The notes beneath the pieces were generated by a model that saw only the letters and a list, made by a program, of their open reading frames with translations, was not told the origin of the DNA and ran no database searches. A program made the translations under genes and the position numbers. Positions 1-8,405 of a DNA stretch of 64,000 nucleotides are shown one piece after another; within the stretch, counting starts at the first letter, position 1; each line of letters begins with the position of its first letter. Location: contig NZ_JAUHJQ010000012.1 of NCBI RefSeq assembly GCF_030412965.1, positions 15,785 through 79,784 of the forward strand, given 5' to 3'. The DNA is from Nocardioides oceani (GTDB lineage: Bacteria > Actinomycetota > Actinomycetes > Propionibacteriales > Nocardioidaceae).

Positions 1-25
1 GGGCCGGGGTGGGGCCGGGCCCGCG

Positions 26-715
26 TCAGGTGGTCGGCGGGTGGGTGGCCAGCGCCAGCGCAGAGGTGACGAGGTGGTGGCGCACCTGGTCGGGGCTGAT
101 CGCGCCGACGGTCGGCACGCCGGGGGCGGCCTCCTCGACGAGGATGCCGAGCCGCGCGAGCTGGAGTGCGCCGAGGCCGCTGGCGTAGAGGGTGTTGGCG
201 AGCAGCGCGGGCTCGTCGACGTGGAAGTCACCGGTCGCGACGCCGTGCTCCAGCGCGCTGCTCAGCTGGCGCAGGCAGGAGGAGATCCCGCGGCCGAGCC
301 GGAAGAGCGCGCTCTCGCTGATCTCGTCGAGCAGCTCCGCGCCGGTGCGGCGCATCAGTGCCTGCGCGCAGTCGACGAACGCGGGGTGGGCCAGGCCGTA
401 GTCGACGAAGGCGGTCACGATCGCGGCCAGGCGCGCGGGCGCCGCCTCCGCGCCGTCGGCGGCGGCCTCGAGCTCGCCGCGCAGCTCGTCGAGGTAGGAG
501 ACCAGCGTCAGCGCGAAGATCTCCTCCTTGCCGGAGAAGTGGCGGTAGACGATCGCCCGGTTGATGCCGACCGCCGAGGCGATGTCGTCGATCTGGGCGT
601 CGCGCACGCCGCGCTCGTCGAAGAGCCGGCGGGTGGCGGCGACGATCTCCTGCTCCCGCGCCCGGCGACGGGCGGCGGCAGCGGAGCGCCGGCCGTCGAT
701 GCGCTGGGTGGTCAT
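26..715 (-). CDS. TetR/AcrR family transcriptional regulator
   Basis: A 229-residue one-domain regulator. The N-terminal helix-turn-helix (about residues 25-66, ending IVYRHFSGKEEIF) is typical of TetR repressors; the C-terminal ligand half (about 80-229) is alpha-helical and not diagnostic. An in-frame ATG lies 24 bases further upstream, but the start at 715 is preferred because TACGAT sits 6 bases before it, matching the leaderless promoter layout seen throughout the window. Its target is unknown: the genes on its downstream side lie outside the window and the operon to its right is convergent in direction but not obviously related. Ligand and operator cannot be read from the sequence. Confidence 0.9.
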   Translation of the reverse strand: MTTQRIDGRRSAAAARRRAREQEIVAATRRLFDERGVRDAQIDDIASAVGINRAIVYRHFSGKEEIFALTLVSYLDELRGELEAAADGAEAAPARLAAIVTAFVDYGLAHPAFVDCAQALMRRTGAELLDEISESALFRLGRGISSCLRQLSSALEHGVATGDFHVDEPALLANTLYASGLGALQLARLGILVEEAAPGVPTVGAISPDQVRHHLVTSALALATHPPTT

Positions 716-721
716 ACCCCG

Positions 722-727
722 ATCGTA
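722..727 (-). promoter_or_regulatory. -10 box of leaderless promoter for TetR gene
   Basis: TACGAT on the minus strand, 6 bases before the ATG at 715. The spacing implies transcription starting at or within a base or two of the start codon. Confidence 0.55.
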
Positions 728-790
728 GCGAGCGTGCAACTCGGAGTTGCACGGCTGTGACGGATCTGGCGCGACCGCGTCCGGGGACCG

Positions 791-1462
791 TCAACCGCCG
801 GCCGGCACGCCCAGCAGCACGGCCAGCAGCACGGCCAGCAGCACGGTCACCGCGGCGGCGCCGGCCACCAGCACCAGCACGCCCAGGTCGTGCCGCCGGC
901 GCCAGCCCCAGCCGGTCGCCAGGAGCGCGAGGACGAGCCCAGGGGCGGTGGTGCCCGCGCCGCCGACGGCGTTGGTCGCCCAGGTCGTGCCCACCCCCAC
1001 GGCCAGCGCGACGGCCGCAGCAGTCGCGACCGGCGCCGCGGTCGCAGCGGGGCGCGGCCGACCGCGCATCGTGGTGGCCAGCGCCGCGAGGACGAGCGCC
1101 ACGCCGGCGTACCAGACCAGGTGCCCGACGGCCTCGTCCCACAGGTGCGCGGTCGGGCCGGGGTCGGTGTTGGCGACGGAGTTCGCGGCGAGGTGGATGC
1201 CGTGCCCGGAGGCATACGCGACCGCGCCGCACCCGAGCAGCACCCACTGCCGCGGCGTCGCGCGGGCGGCGGCGAGCGTGGCGGCCGCCGGGGCGAGCAC
1301 CAGCCAGGGCACGGCGAGGTCGAGCCAGTCGGCCCAGCGGGTGCCCGCGGGTGCCGCGCCGAGGCCGTCGGGCAGCAGGCCCAGGTGGTGGAGCACGGCG
1401 TAGGACAGCGCCGTCGTCGCCAGCCACCGGGTGTGCACGAGCCGCATCATGGCGGACGGCAC
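791..1462 (-). CDS. Polytopic membrane protein of unknown function
   Basis: A 223-residue hydrophobic protein with about six or seven predicted membrane helices, short loops and Ala/Val/Leu-rich segments near the C-terminus (about 130-220). A His-rich loop (YASGHGIHLAANS, about residues 82-94) and a nearby HLWDEAVGHLVWY segment could bind a metal or cofactor, but I do not recognise the family. It is 26 bases downstream of the 61-residue gene and probably belongs to the ligB transcript. The start is uncertain: GTG at 1462 or ATG at 1450, neither with a clear ribosome site. Confidence 0.7.
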   Translation of the reverse strand: MPSAMMRLVHTRWLATTALSYAVLHHLGLLPDGLGAAPAGTRWADWLDLAVPWLVLAPAAATLAAARATPRQWVLLGCGAVAYASGHGIHLAANSVANTDPGPTAHLWDEAVGHLVWYAGVALVLAALATTMRGRPRPAATAAPVATAAAVALAVGVGTTWATNAVGGAGTTAPGLVLALLATGWGWRRRHDLGVLVLVAGAAAVTVLLAVLLAVLLGVPAGG

Positions 1463-1488
1463 GCCGGGCGCGGCGGCCGGCGCGTGGC

Positions 1489-1674
1489 TCAGGCGTCGAC
1501 CAGGGAGGGGTCGACCTCCTGCCAGCGGCCCATCGACTCGTCCCAGAAGACCAGCACGCGGGCGCCGTCCTCGGTGTTGGTGCCGCGGTGCAGGTGGCCG
1601 GGCGGCAGCGGCTCGTCCTCGATGTCGGCGTTGGCCTCGTAGCCCGAGACCTGCCAGAACTGCACGTTCCTCAT
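1489..1674 (-). CDS. Small conserved-looking hypothetical protein (61 aa)
   Basis: A 61-residue acidic protein with no membrane segment or signal peptide. It begins MRNVQFWQVSGYEANADIED and holds a HLHRGTN stretch and an FWDESMGRW stretch, so it may be a small beta-rich soluble domain. A GAGGA ribosome site lies 8 bases before the ATG. It starts 10 bases after the ligase stop codon, so it is likely co-translated with ligB. I cannot assign a function. Confidence 0.65.
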   Translation of the reverse strand: MRNVQFWQVSGYEANADIEDEPLPPGHLHRGTNTEDGARVLVFWDESMGRWQEVDPSLVDA

Positions 1675-1684
1675 GGGTTCGTCC

Positions 1685-3253
1685 TCACCCGTCCTCCTCC
1701 TCGCTGGGCCGGCCCGTGAGCAGGGCGCGCACGCTGCCGATGGTGTCGATCTCGTCGGGCCGCTTGTCGTCGCGGTAGCGCACGACCCGCGCGAAGCGCA
1801 GCGCGACGCCGCCGGGGTAGCGGGTCGAGCGTTGCACGCCGTCGATGGCGACCTCGACGACCTGCTCGGGCCGCACCCGGACGGCGTACGGGTCGCGGGA
1901 GGTGGCGAGCCCGAGGAACCGCTCGGTCTGCCAGGCGAGCATCTCGTCGGTCATCCCCTTGAACGTCTTGCCCAGCATCACGAGCTCGCCGGTCTCGGGG
2001 TCGCGGGCGCCGAGGTGGATGTTGGACAGCCAGCCCTGCCGCCGCCCCGAGCCCCACTCGACGGCGAGCACGACGAGGTCGAGGGTGAGCACCGGCTTCA
2101 CCTTGACCCACGCGGCGCCGCGGCGGCCGGCGTCGTACGCCGCGGCGAGGTTCTTGACCACGACGCCCTCGTGCCCGGCGGCGAGCACCTGCGCGACGAA
2201 CCGATCGGCCTCGTCGACGTCGGCGGTGACCAGCCGGGCGACGCGGTAGCGGTCGGGGACGAGCCGCTCGAGCTCGGCGAGCCGCTCGGTGCCGGGGGAG
2301 TCGAGGAGGTCGCGGCCGTCGACGTGGAGCAGGTCGAAGAAGTACGGCGTCACCGCGACCCGGCCGTCGGAGGCCTGGGCGGTGCGCGAGGCGGTCTCCT
2401 GGAAGGGCCGCGGCCGGCCGTCGGCGTCCAGCGCGATCGCCTCGCCGTCGAGCACGAACCGCTGCGCCGGCAGCGACCGCGCGACCGCGACCACCTCGGG
2501 CAGCCGGTCGGTGATGTCGTCGAGCGACCGGGTGGCGACGAGCACCGCGTCGCCGTCGCGGTGGACCTGGATCCGGATCCCGTCGAGCTTGGTGTCGACG
2601 GCGACCTCGCCGCCGCCGGCCTTCGCCATCGCCTCCTCGGTCGAGGTCGCCGAGGACGCGAGCATCGGCAGCACCGGGCGGCCGACCTCCAGCCCGAACG
2701 CCGCCAGCGCCTCCTCGCCGCCGGTCAGGGCGGCGACGGCCACGGCGACCGTCGACCCGGCGAGCATCGCGGCCCGCCGCACCGAGGCGAGCGGTACGCC
2801 GCCGGCGGCCGCGACCGCCTCCTGCACCAGCGCATCGAGGGCACCCTGGCGCACCTCGCCGGTGACGAGCGCACGCAGCCAGGTCTGCTCCTCGGCCGTC
2901 GCCCGGCCGAACACCTCGGCGACCGCGGTCGCCCGCGCGGACTGCGACCCGGGCCCGGCGAGCGCCGCGATCGCGTCGAAGGCCTCGTGCACCCCGGCGA
3001 CGGTCAGCGACGGCTCGGCCGCCGGCGCGGGGAGCGTGGCGAGCGAGCGCCACACGAGACCGGTGCGGCGCTGGCGCAGCGAGCCGGCGACGTACGACAC
3101 GACGGTCGAGACCTCGTCCGGGTCGGACAGCTCGAGCCGCGCCAGCAGCTCGGCGACCGCCGCGACCTTGGCCTTGCGGGAGCGGGTGGCGGCGACGGCC
3201 TGCGAGGTGGCCACGACGTCGGCGAGGAGCACGGGGCCATTCAACCCAGCCAC
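1685..3253 (-). CDS. ligB: ATP-dependent DNA ligase, LigB type
   Basis: A 522-residue ligase of the archaeal/mycobacterial LigB class, which seals nicks using ATP through a ligase-adenylate intermediate. The N-terminal DNA-binding domain (about 1-190) is followed by the nucleotidyltransferase core: motif I is K222-LDG with the adenylated lysine, then FVLDGEAIAL, a YFFDLLHVDG stretch, EGVVVKN (motif IV) and AAWVKVKP (motif V), and an OB-fold at the C-terminus. Size fits the family. The start chosen is GTG 3253; a TTG at 3244 is also possible and no clear ribosome site decides it. It heads a small operon with the two genes below. In bacteria this is an accessory ligase next to NAD-dependent LigA, probably a repair enzyme. 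Confidence 0.93.
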   Translation of the reverse strand: MAGLNGPVLLADVVATSQAVAATRSRKAKVAAVAELLARLELSDPDEVSTVVSYVAGSLRQRRTGLVWRSLATLPAPAAEPSLTVAGVHEAFDAIAALAGPGSQSARATAVAEVFGRATAEEQTWLRALVTGEVRQGALDALVQEAVAAAGGVPLASVRRAAMLAGSTVAVAVAALTGGEEALAAFGLEVGRPVLPMLASSATSTEEAMAKAGGGEVAVDTKLDGIRIQVHRDGDAVLVATRSLDDITDRLPEVVAVARSLPAQRFVLDGEAIALDADGRPRPFQETASRTAQASDGRVAVTPYFFDLLHVDGRDLLDSPGTERLAELERLVPDRYRVARLVTADVDEADRFVAQVLAAGHEGVVVKNLAAAYDAGRRGAAWVKVKPVLTLDLVVLAVEWGSGRRQGWLSNIHLGARDPETGELVMLGKTFKGMTDEMLAWQTERFLGLATSRDPYAVRVRPEQVVEVAIDGVQRSTRYPGGVALRFARVVRYRDDKRPDEIDTIGSVRALLTGRPSEEEDG

Positions 3254-3272
3254 GCAACACGGAATTCACACA

Positions 3273-3288
3273 GTCGGTGGTTACCGAC
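3273..3288. promoter_or_regulatory. Inverted repeat in the ligB / metalloprotease divergent spacer
   Basis: GTCGGT and ACCGAC arms separated by GGTT lie 20 bases upstream of ligB. The site is well placed to be an operator for ligB, but the six-base arms are short and no regulator can be named. Confidence 0.3.
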
Positions 3289-3376
3289 GCGTATCCCTCG
3301 CGCCGCACCGTCGTTCTCCAGGCAACCCCACACCGCCTCGGGCCCCACCGGGTCCAGCACGAACGTCAGGAATGCC

Positions 3377-6300
3377 GTGGTCCGCTCGCGCACGTCCGTC
3401 GCCGCCGTCATCGGCCTGGCGGCGATCGCCGTCCCCACCCTGTCCATCACCGGCTCCGCCGACGCCACCTCGGCGCCGGCCGCCTCCGCTCCCACCACCA
3501 CCGGCCCCGTCGCCGGCCTCGTCGGCGACCTCCGGTCGCTGGCGTACGACGCCCGCCGGGCGCTCCCCGACCTCGGGCCGACCACGGCCCAGCGAACAGC
3601 CGCCCGCTCCCTGGGCGCCTCGGTCGCGTGGAACCCCGCTGGCACGCCGCGCTCGGTCTGGAAGGACGGCGGCACGCTCACCGGCCCCCGCTCCGGCGAC
3701 GCGGTCACGATCTCGCGCGGCTGGCTGCGGGAGAACACGGCGGTGCTCGGGATCGACGCCGCCGACGTGGACGCGCTCGAGGTGATCCGCGACCACGAGC
3801 TGCCCGGGACAGGCGCGCGGGTGGTCAGCTTCGCGCAGGTCTTCGGCGGCGTCGCGGCCGGCTACGGCGGCGTGCTCACCGTGGTGACCGACCGCGCCGG
3901 GCGGGTCGTGAGCTACGCGGGCAACCCGGTCCGGCCCAGCCGGTTGGTCGGCTCCTTCGACCTCTCGCCGGCCGAGGCGATCGGCACGGTCCTCGACGCC
4001 GTCGCGCCCGCGGTCGACATGGTCGTCGAGGCGCTGGGCCGCAAGCAGGGCGGTTACGACGTGTACGCCGCCGGCCCGCTCGCCGACGTGCTGCGGGTGC
4101 GCCGGATCGCGTTCCCGATGGCCGACGGCGCTCGCGCGGCGTACGCCGTGCTGGTCGTGAAGAGCATGCACGAGGCGTACGTCCAGGTCGTCGACGCCGC
4201 CACCGGCGAGCCGCTGCTGCGCAAGTCGCTGGTCCAGCACGCCGAGGGCACCGTCTACGAGAACTACCCGGGCGCGCCGAAGGGCGGCAAGCCGGTCACG
4301 AAGTCCTTCGACAAGACCCCGCAGTCGCCCCGCGGCTGGGTCGACCCCACGGGCATCCTCGGCACCGGCATCACCACGCTGGGCAACAACGCCGACACCG
4401 CGAACGCGTGGACCGTCCCGCTGGTCCCCGTCGACCAGGCGATCCGCCCGGTCTCGCCGACCGGCACGTTCGACTACGACTTCCCCGACGCCTGGCGCGA
4501 GACCAAGGGCGCGACCGGCTCGTGGGTGCGCGACGCGAACGCCGCGGCGGTCAACCTCTTCTACCACCACAACCGGATCCACGACGAGTACTACGAGTTC
4601 GGCTTCACCGAGACGGCCGGCAACTTCCAGCTCGACAACTTCGGCAAGGGCGGCCTCGGCGGCGACCTGATCCTCGGCGGGGCGCAGTCCGGCGCGACCG
4701 GCCTGACCGACCCGGTCCTCGGGCTCGGCCGCAACAACGCCAACATGCTGACGCTGCCCGACGGCATCCCGGGCATCACCAACATGTACCTGTGGAACCC
4801 CGTCGACGACGCGTTCGAGGGTCCCTACCGCGACGGCGACTTCGACGCGACGATCATCCAGCACGAGTACAGCCACGGCCTCTCCAACCGGTACGTCGGC
4901 GGCGGCGGCCTCGGCGCGCTCGGCGTCGTGCAGGGCGGCTCGATGGGCGAGGGCTGGGGCGACTGGTTCGCGATGAACCACCTCTTCCGCGAGGGCCTCT
5001 CGCGGACCGCCGTCACGGCGGCGTACGTCGGCGACAAGCACCGCGGCATCCGCAACTGGAACTACGCCGAGCACCCGACTACGTACGGCGACATCGGCTA
5101 CGACACCTCCGGCCCCGAGGTCCACTCCGACGGCGAGATCTGGACCGCGACGCTGTGGGACCTGCGCACCGCGATCCTGCGCAGCGTCGGCGGCGACCAG
5201 CGCCGGGCGAGCGACATCGCCGAGCACCTGGTCATGGACGCGATGCCGATCTCGGCGCCCGAGCCGTCGTTCCTCGACATGCGGGACGCGATCCTCAAGG
5301 CCAGCCAGCTGCGCTACGGCAAGAAGTACGACGACCTGCTCTGGGCCGTCTTCGCCAAGCGAGGCATGGGCGCCTCGGCCCGCACGAAGGGCGAGGCCGA
5401 CACCGACCCGCGGCCGGGCTTCGACGTCAAGTCGGCCGCCGCCAACGGCCGCTTGGCCCTGCGGGTCCTGAACGCCTCCACCGGACGCCCGGTCAAGGGC
5501 GTGCGGGTGCTGCCCGGCGTGTTCGAGGCCCGCACGACGCCGGTCGACACCACCGACAAGTCCGGTCGCGCCGGCGCCGCGATGACGCCGGGCCGCTACA
5601 CGCTGACCCTGCAGGCGCCGGGCTTCGGCATCCAGCGGTTCCCGGTCACCGTCCAGCGCGGCCGCACGCTCGACAAGACCATCCGCCTCCGGCCGAACCT
5701 CCTCTCGGAGCTGTCCGGCGCGAAGGTGACCAAGGTCAGCAGCGAGAACCCCGCGCTACCGGCGGCCGCGATGTTCGACGACACCGAGGCCAGCGCCTAC
5801 CAGACCGGCCCGCAGGACGTGGCGTACGTCGACGGCAAGAAGGCCTCGGTGGTCGTCCGGCTGCAGAAGTCCTCGGTCGTCGAGACCGTCAACGTCAGCG
5901 TGATGAAGCCGCCGACGCTGCCGCGCTTCGCGGCGGCCGACAAGGTCCGCGTGCAGACCTCCACCGACGGCAAGCAGTGGCGCACGGTCACCACGGCGAC
6001 GTACTCCTTCAAGCAGCCGCGACCCACCGTCGGCGACCAGATGCTCAAGACCTACGACCTGGAGCGGCCGGTCAAGGCCCGCTTCGTCCGGGTCAGCCCG
6101 CTGTCCACCTTCGGTGACGGCGCCGAGAACGCCTCGACCGCGATCATCGGTGAGGTCCAGGTCTTCGGGCGGGCCTCCGGGATCACGCCCACCGAGCCGA
6201 AGCCCGACAAGCCGGTCACCACCTCCGGCTCGGTCGCCGTTGGCAACCCGGCGCAGGGCTCGCTCCTCGGGCTCGACCCCTACCGCCCCGGCGTCACCGA

Positions 6301-6595
6301 GCTGTCGTGGGCCGCGAGCTGCCCGGAGCTGCCGCCGGCCAACGGCTCGGACGCCTGGTTCACCAAGCTGCCGGAGGGCTCGGCGGACGGCAAGCACACG
6401 CTGACCTACAGCGGCTCCGTGCCGGTCGGTGAGTGGCTGCTCTACTGGTACGGCCCGGACTGCGCCCCGATCGCCGGCGACTTCGGCTACTTCGACGAGG
6501 CGGTCACGATCCCGCCGGGAGCGGCGTACGCCGGGTTCCTGCTGATCTACGGCGCGGGCGCGTCCTTCGACGTGACGGTGCGCGAGCCGCGCTGA
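3377..6595 (+). CDS. Secreted M36 (fungalysin-type) zinc metalloprotease with accessory domains
   Basis: A 1072-residue exported protease. A signal peptide (residues 1 to about 30) is followed by a propeptide region (about 60-300), then the catalytic domain with the zinc site H496-EYSH and the downstream glutamate E525 in GEGWGDW, the hallmark spacing of family M36. After it come a carboxypeptidase-regulatory-like beta domain (about 690-775), a discoidin-like beta domain (about 775-930) and a final beta-rich domain (about 940-1072). The reading frame is open back to 1673, but only because it is antisense to ligB; GTG 3377 has an AGGA ribosome site 5 bases away and sits directly before the signal peptide. 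It likely digests extracellular protein. Confidence 0.92.
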   Translation: MVRSRTSVAAVIGLAAIAVPTLSITGSADATSAPAASAPTTTGPVAGLVGDLRSLAYDARRALPDLGPTTAQRTAARSLGASVAWNPAGTPRSVWKDGGTLTGPRSGDAVTISRGWLRENTAVLGIDAADVDALEVIRDHELPGTGARVVSFAQVFGGVAAGYGGVLTVVTDRAGRVVSYAGNPVRPSRLVGSFDLSPAEAIGTVLDAVAPAVDMVVEALGRKQGGYDVYAAGPLADVLRVRRIAFPMADGARAAYAVLVVKSMHEAYVQVVDAATGEPLLRKSLVQHAEGTVYENYPGAPKGGKPVTKSFDKTPQSPRGWVDPTGILGTGITTLGNNADTANAWTVPLVPVDQAIRPVSPTGTFDYDFPDAWRETKGATGSWVRDANAAAVNLFYHHNRIHDEYYEFGFTETAGNFQLDNFGKGGLGGDLILGGAQSGATGLTDPVLGLGRNNANMLTLPDGIPGITNMYLWNPVDDAFEGPYRDGDFDATIIQHEYSHGLSNRYVGGGGLGALGVVQGGSMGEGWGDWFAMNHLFREGLSRTAVTAAYVGDKHRGIRNWNYAEHPTTYGDIGYDTSGPEVHSDGEIWTATLWDLRTAILRSVGGDQRRASDIAEHLVMDAMPISAPEPSFLDMRDAILKASQLRYGKKYDDLLWAVFAKRGMGASARTKGEADTDPRPGFDVKSAAANGRLALRVLNASTGRPVKGVRVLPGVFEARTTPVDTTDKSGRAGAAMTPGRYTLTLQAPGFGIQRFPVTVQRGRTLDKTIRLRPNLLSELSGAKVTKVSSENPALPAAAMFDDTEASAYQTGPQDVAYVDGKKASVVVRLQKSSVVETVNVSVMKPPTLPRFAAADKVRVQTSTDGKQWRTVTTATYSFKQPRPTVGDQMLKTYDLERPVKARFVRVSPLSTFGDGAENASTAIIGEVQVFGRASGITPTEPKPDKPVTTSGSVAVGNPAQGSLLGLDPYRPGVTELSWAASCPELPPANGSDAWFTKLPEGSADGKHTLTYSGSVPVGEWLLYWYGPDCAPIAGDFGYFDEAVTIPPGAAYAGFLLIYGAGASFDVTVREPR

Positions 6596-6617
6596 CCGCG
6601 TCCCGTCGCGGTCCCGC

Positions 6618-7388
6618 TCACATCTCGGTGAAGTCGGCCTCGCGGCCCTCGGCGAACGCGCCGAGGGCCTCGAGGTTGGCCGGGCCGCCCATCAGCTCGG
6701 CGAAGGCGGCGTTCTCGCGCTCCCGGGCCGCGTCGATGCCCTCCCGCAGGGGCGCCGTCATGGCGCGCTTGACCGCCACGAGCGACGCCACCGGGCGCGA
6801 GGCCAGCACCTCGGCGTGCCGCCGCGCCTCGGGGAGCAGGTCGTCGGGCTCGCAGACCCGCCACACCAGCCCCATCTCCAGCGCCTCGGCGGCGGACACC
6901 CACTCCGCCGACAGCAGCATCCAGGCGGCGTCCTGCCGCCCGACGAGCCGGGGGAGCAGGTAGGACGACGCGGCCTCGGGGGCGACGCCGAGGGAGGTGA
7001 AGGGGCACTTCAGCCGGGCCGTGGAGGACATGAACGCGAGGTCGGCGAAGCCGAGGATGGTCGCGCCGATCCCCAGGCCCACGCCGTTGACCGCCACCAC
7101 GAGCGGCTTGGGGAGGTCGACGAGGGCGTCGACCAGCCCGGGGAAGCCGTGCCGGCCGCGCTGGAAGGTCGGGTCGGTGGCGATGCGGTGCATCTCCAGC
7201 AGGTCGGTCCCGGCGCTGAATCCCCGGCCGTTGCCGGTCAGCAGGACCACGGCCACGTCCGGGTCCTGCGCCGCTGCCAGCAGTGCGTCGGCGAGCGCGT
7301 CGTACAGGGCCTCGTTGAAGGCGTTGAGCGCCTCGGGGCGGTCCAGGGTCAGGGTGCGCACGCGGCGCTCGTCGGAGACCTGCAGCAT
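6618..7388 (-). CDS. Enoyl-CoA hydratase/isomerase family protein
   Basis: A 256-residue crotonase-fold enzyme. The oxyanion-hole segments are present (GRGFSAGTDLLEM and GVGLGIGATILGFADLAFM), and a glutamate in TSLGVAPEAAS lies where crotonases keep a catalytic acid. The family hydrates or isomerises unsaturated acyl-CoA esters in beta-oxidation. The ATG at 7388 is preceded by a TAGGGT box 7 bases away and, 12 bases further up, by a KstR-type operator. That operator suggests a role in steroid or cholesterol side-chain degradation with the locus 22-45 kb away. The true substrate cannot be told from sequence. Confidence 0.9.
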   Translation of the reverse strand: MLQVSDERRVRTLTLDRPEALNAFNEALYDALADALLAAAQDPDVAVVLLTGNGRGFSAGTDLLEMHRIATDPTFQRGRHGFPGLVDALVDLPKPLVVAVNGVGLGIGATILGFADLAFMSSTARLKCPFTSLGVAPEAASSYLLPRLVGRQDAAWMLLSAEWVSAAEALEMGLVWRVCEPDDLLPEARRHAEVLASRPVASLVAVKRAMTAPLREGIDAARERENAAFAELMGGPANLEALGAFAEGREADFTEM

Positions 7389-7395
7389 GGGCGGA

Positions 7396-7401
7396 ACCCT
7401 A
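7396..7401 (-). promoter_or_regulatory. -10 box of leaderless promoter for enoyl-CoA hydratase
   Basis: TAGGGT on the minus strand, 7 bases before the ATG at 7388. The KstR-type box lies over the expected -35 region. Confidence 0.6.
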
Positions 7402-7412
7402 GCGGCGGGAGG

Positions 7413-7426
7413 TAGAACGTGTTCTC
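7413..7426. promoter_or_regulatory. KstR-type operator 1
   Basis: TAGAACGTGTTCTC fits TnnAACnnGTTnnA at all positions but the last. It is the exact reverse complement of the box before the mce operon (29092-29105). It lies 12 bases upstream of the -10 of the hydratase gene, a repressing position. Confidence 0.7.
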
Positions 7427-7463
7427 GTCCGTTGCTGCCTGGGCCGCTGTCGGTACGCCGGGT

Positions 7464-7469
7464 TAGCGT
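7464..7469 (+). promoter_or_regulatory. -10 box of leaderless promoter for glycosylase gene
   Basis: TAGCGT, 6 bases before the GTG at 7476. Confidence 0.5.
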
Positions 7470-7475
7470 CGTGCC

Positions 7476-8405
7476 GTGACGTCCTCGACCCGCGTGTGGC
7501 ACCCGGACTGGCCCTGTGGCCTGGGGCCGATGCGGCTGCTCAAGCGGGGCGGCGGGGACCCGACGTACCGCGTCGACGCGCACGGACGGCACTGGCGCGG
7601 CATCCGCACGCCCACCGGCCCGGCGACGCTCGCGCTGCACCTCGCCGCGGGCGAGGGCGCCGTGCACGCCGAGGCCTGGGGGCCTGGCGCGGAGTGGGCG
7701 CTGGCCTCGGTGCCGGACCTCCTCGGTGCGGGCGACGACTGGACCGGCTTCGACCCGCGCCACCCGGTCCTGGTCGCGGCCCGACGACAGCACCCGCACG
7801 TACGGCTCGGGCGGACCGGCCTGGTGATGGAGGCGCTGGTCCCCGCGATCCTCGAGCAGAAGGTGACCGGGCAGGAGGCGTTCGCGGGGTTCCGCATGCT
7901 CGTGCGGAGGTACGGCGAGCGCGCACCCGGCCCCGGCCCGGAGCGCGACCTGTGGGTCCAGCCGACGGCCGAGACGATCCGGCAGGTGCCGTCGTGGGAG
8001 TGGCTGCGGATGCACGTCGACCACGCGCGCTCGCGGGCGCTCGTCACCGTCGCCCGGGTCGCCGATGCCATGGAGCGGCTCGTCGTCCTGCCCGGCGACG
8101 AGGTCGAGCGACGGCTGTGCGCCATCCCCGGCATCGGGCGCTGGACGGCCGCGGAGGTGCGGCAGCGGGCCCTCGGCGACCCCGACGCGGTGTCCTTCGG
8201 CGACTACCACGTGGCCAAGGACGTCGGCTGGGCGCTCACCGGCACCCCCTTCGACGACGCCGCGATGGAGGCCTACCTCGAGCCCTGGCGCCCGCACCGC
8301 CAGCGGGTCGTCACGCTGCTCTACCTGGCCGGCCACCGGCGCCCCCGCCACGGCGCGCGGATGGCGCCGCGGACGCACCTGCCGGCGCGGGTCACACGTA
8401 CCTGA
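7476..8405 (+). CDS. AlkA-like DNA-3-methyladenine glycosylase (HhH-GPD)
   Basis: A 309-residue base-excision enzyme. The helix-hairpin-helix and Gly/Pro/Asp signature appears as LCAIPGIGRWTAAEV followed by the catalytic-position aspartate in GDPDAVSFGDYHV; LVPAILEQKVTGQEAF is the typical preceding helix pair. These enzymes flip out and remove alkylated purines. It stands alone, without an Ada-type methyltransferase nearby. GTG 7476 is supported by a TAGCGT box. Its last 14 bases overlap the end of the convergent beta-lactamase gene. Confidence 0.88.
   Translation: MTSSTRVWHPDWPCGLGPMRLLKRGGGDPTYRVDAHGRHWRGIRTPTGPATLALHLAAGEGAVHAEAWGPGAEWALASVPDLLGAGDDWTGFDPRHPVLVAARRQHPHVRLGRTGLVMEALVPAILEQKVTGQEAFAGFRMLVRRYGERAPGPGPERDLWVQPTAETIRQVPSWEWLRMHVDHARSRALVTVARVADAMERLVVLPGDEVERRLCAIPGIGRWTAAEVRQRALGDPDAVSFGDYHVAKDVGWALTGTPFDDAAMEAYLEPWRPHRQRVVTLLYLAGHRRPRHGARMAPRTHLPARVTRT

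Noticed and set aside
1673..3376. Open frame joined to the start of the metalloprotease gene
   Set aside because: It runs antisense to ligB, has no family pattern and precedes the signal peptide. High G+C keeps such frames open.
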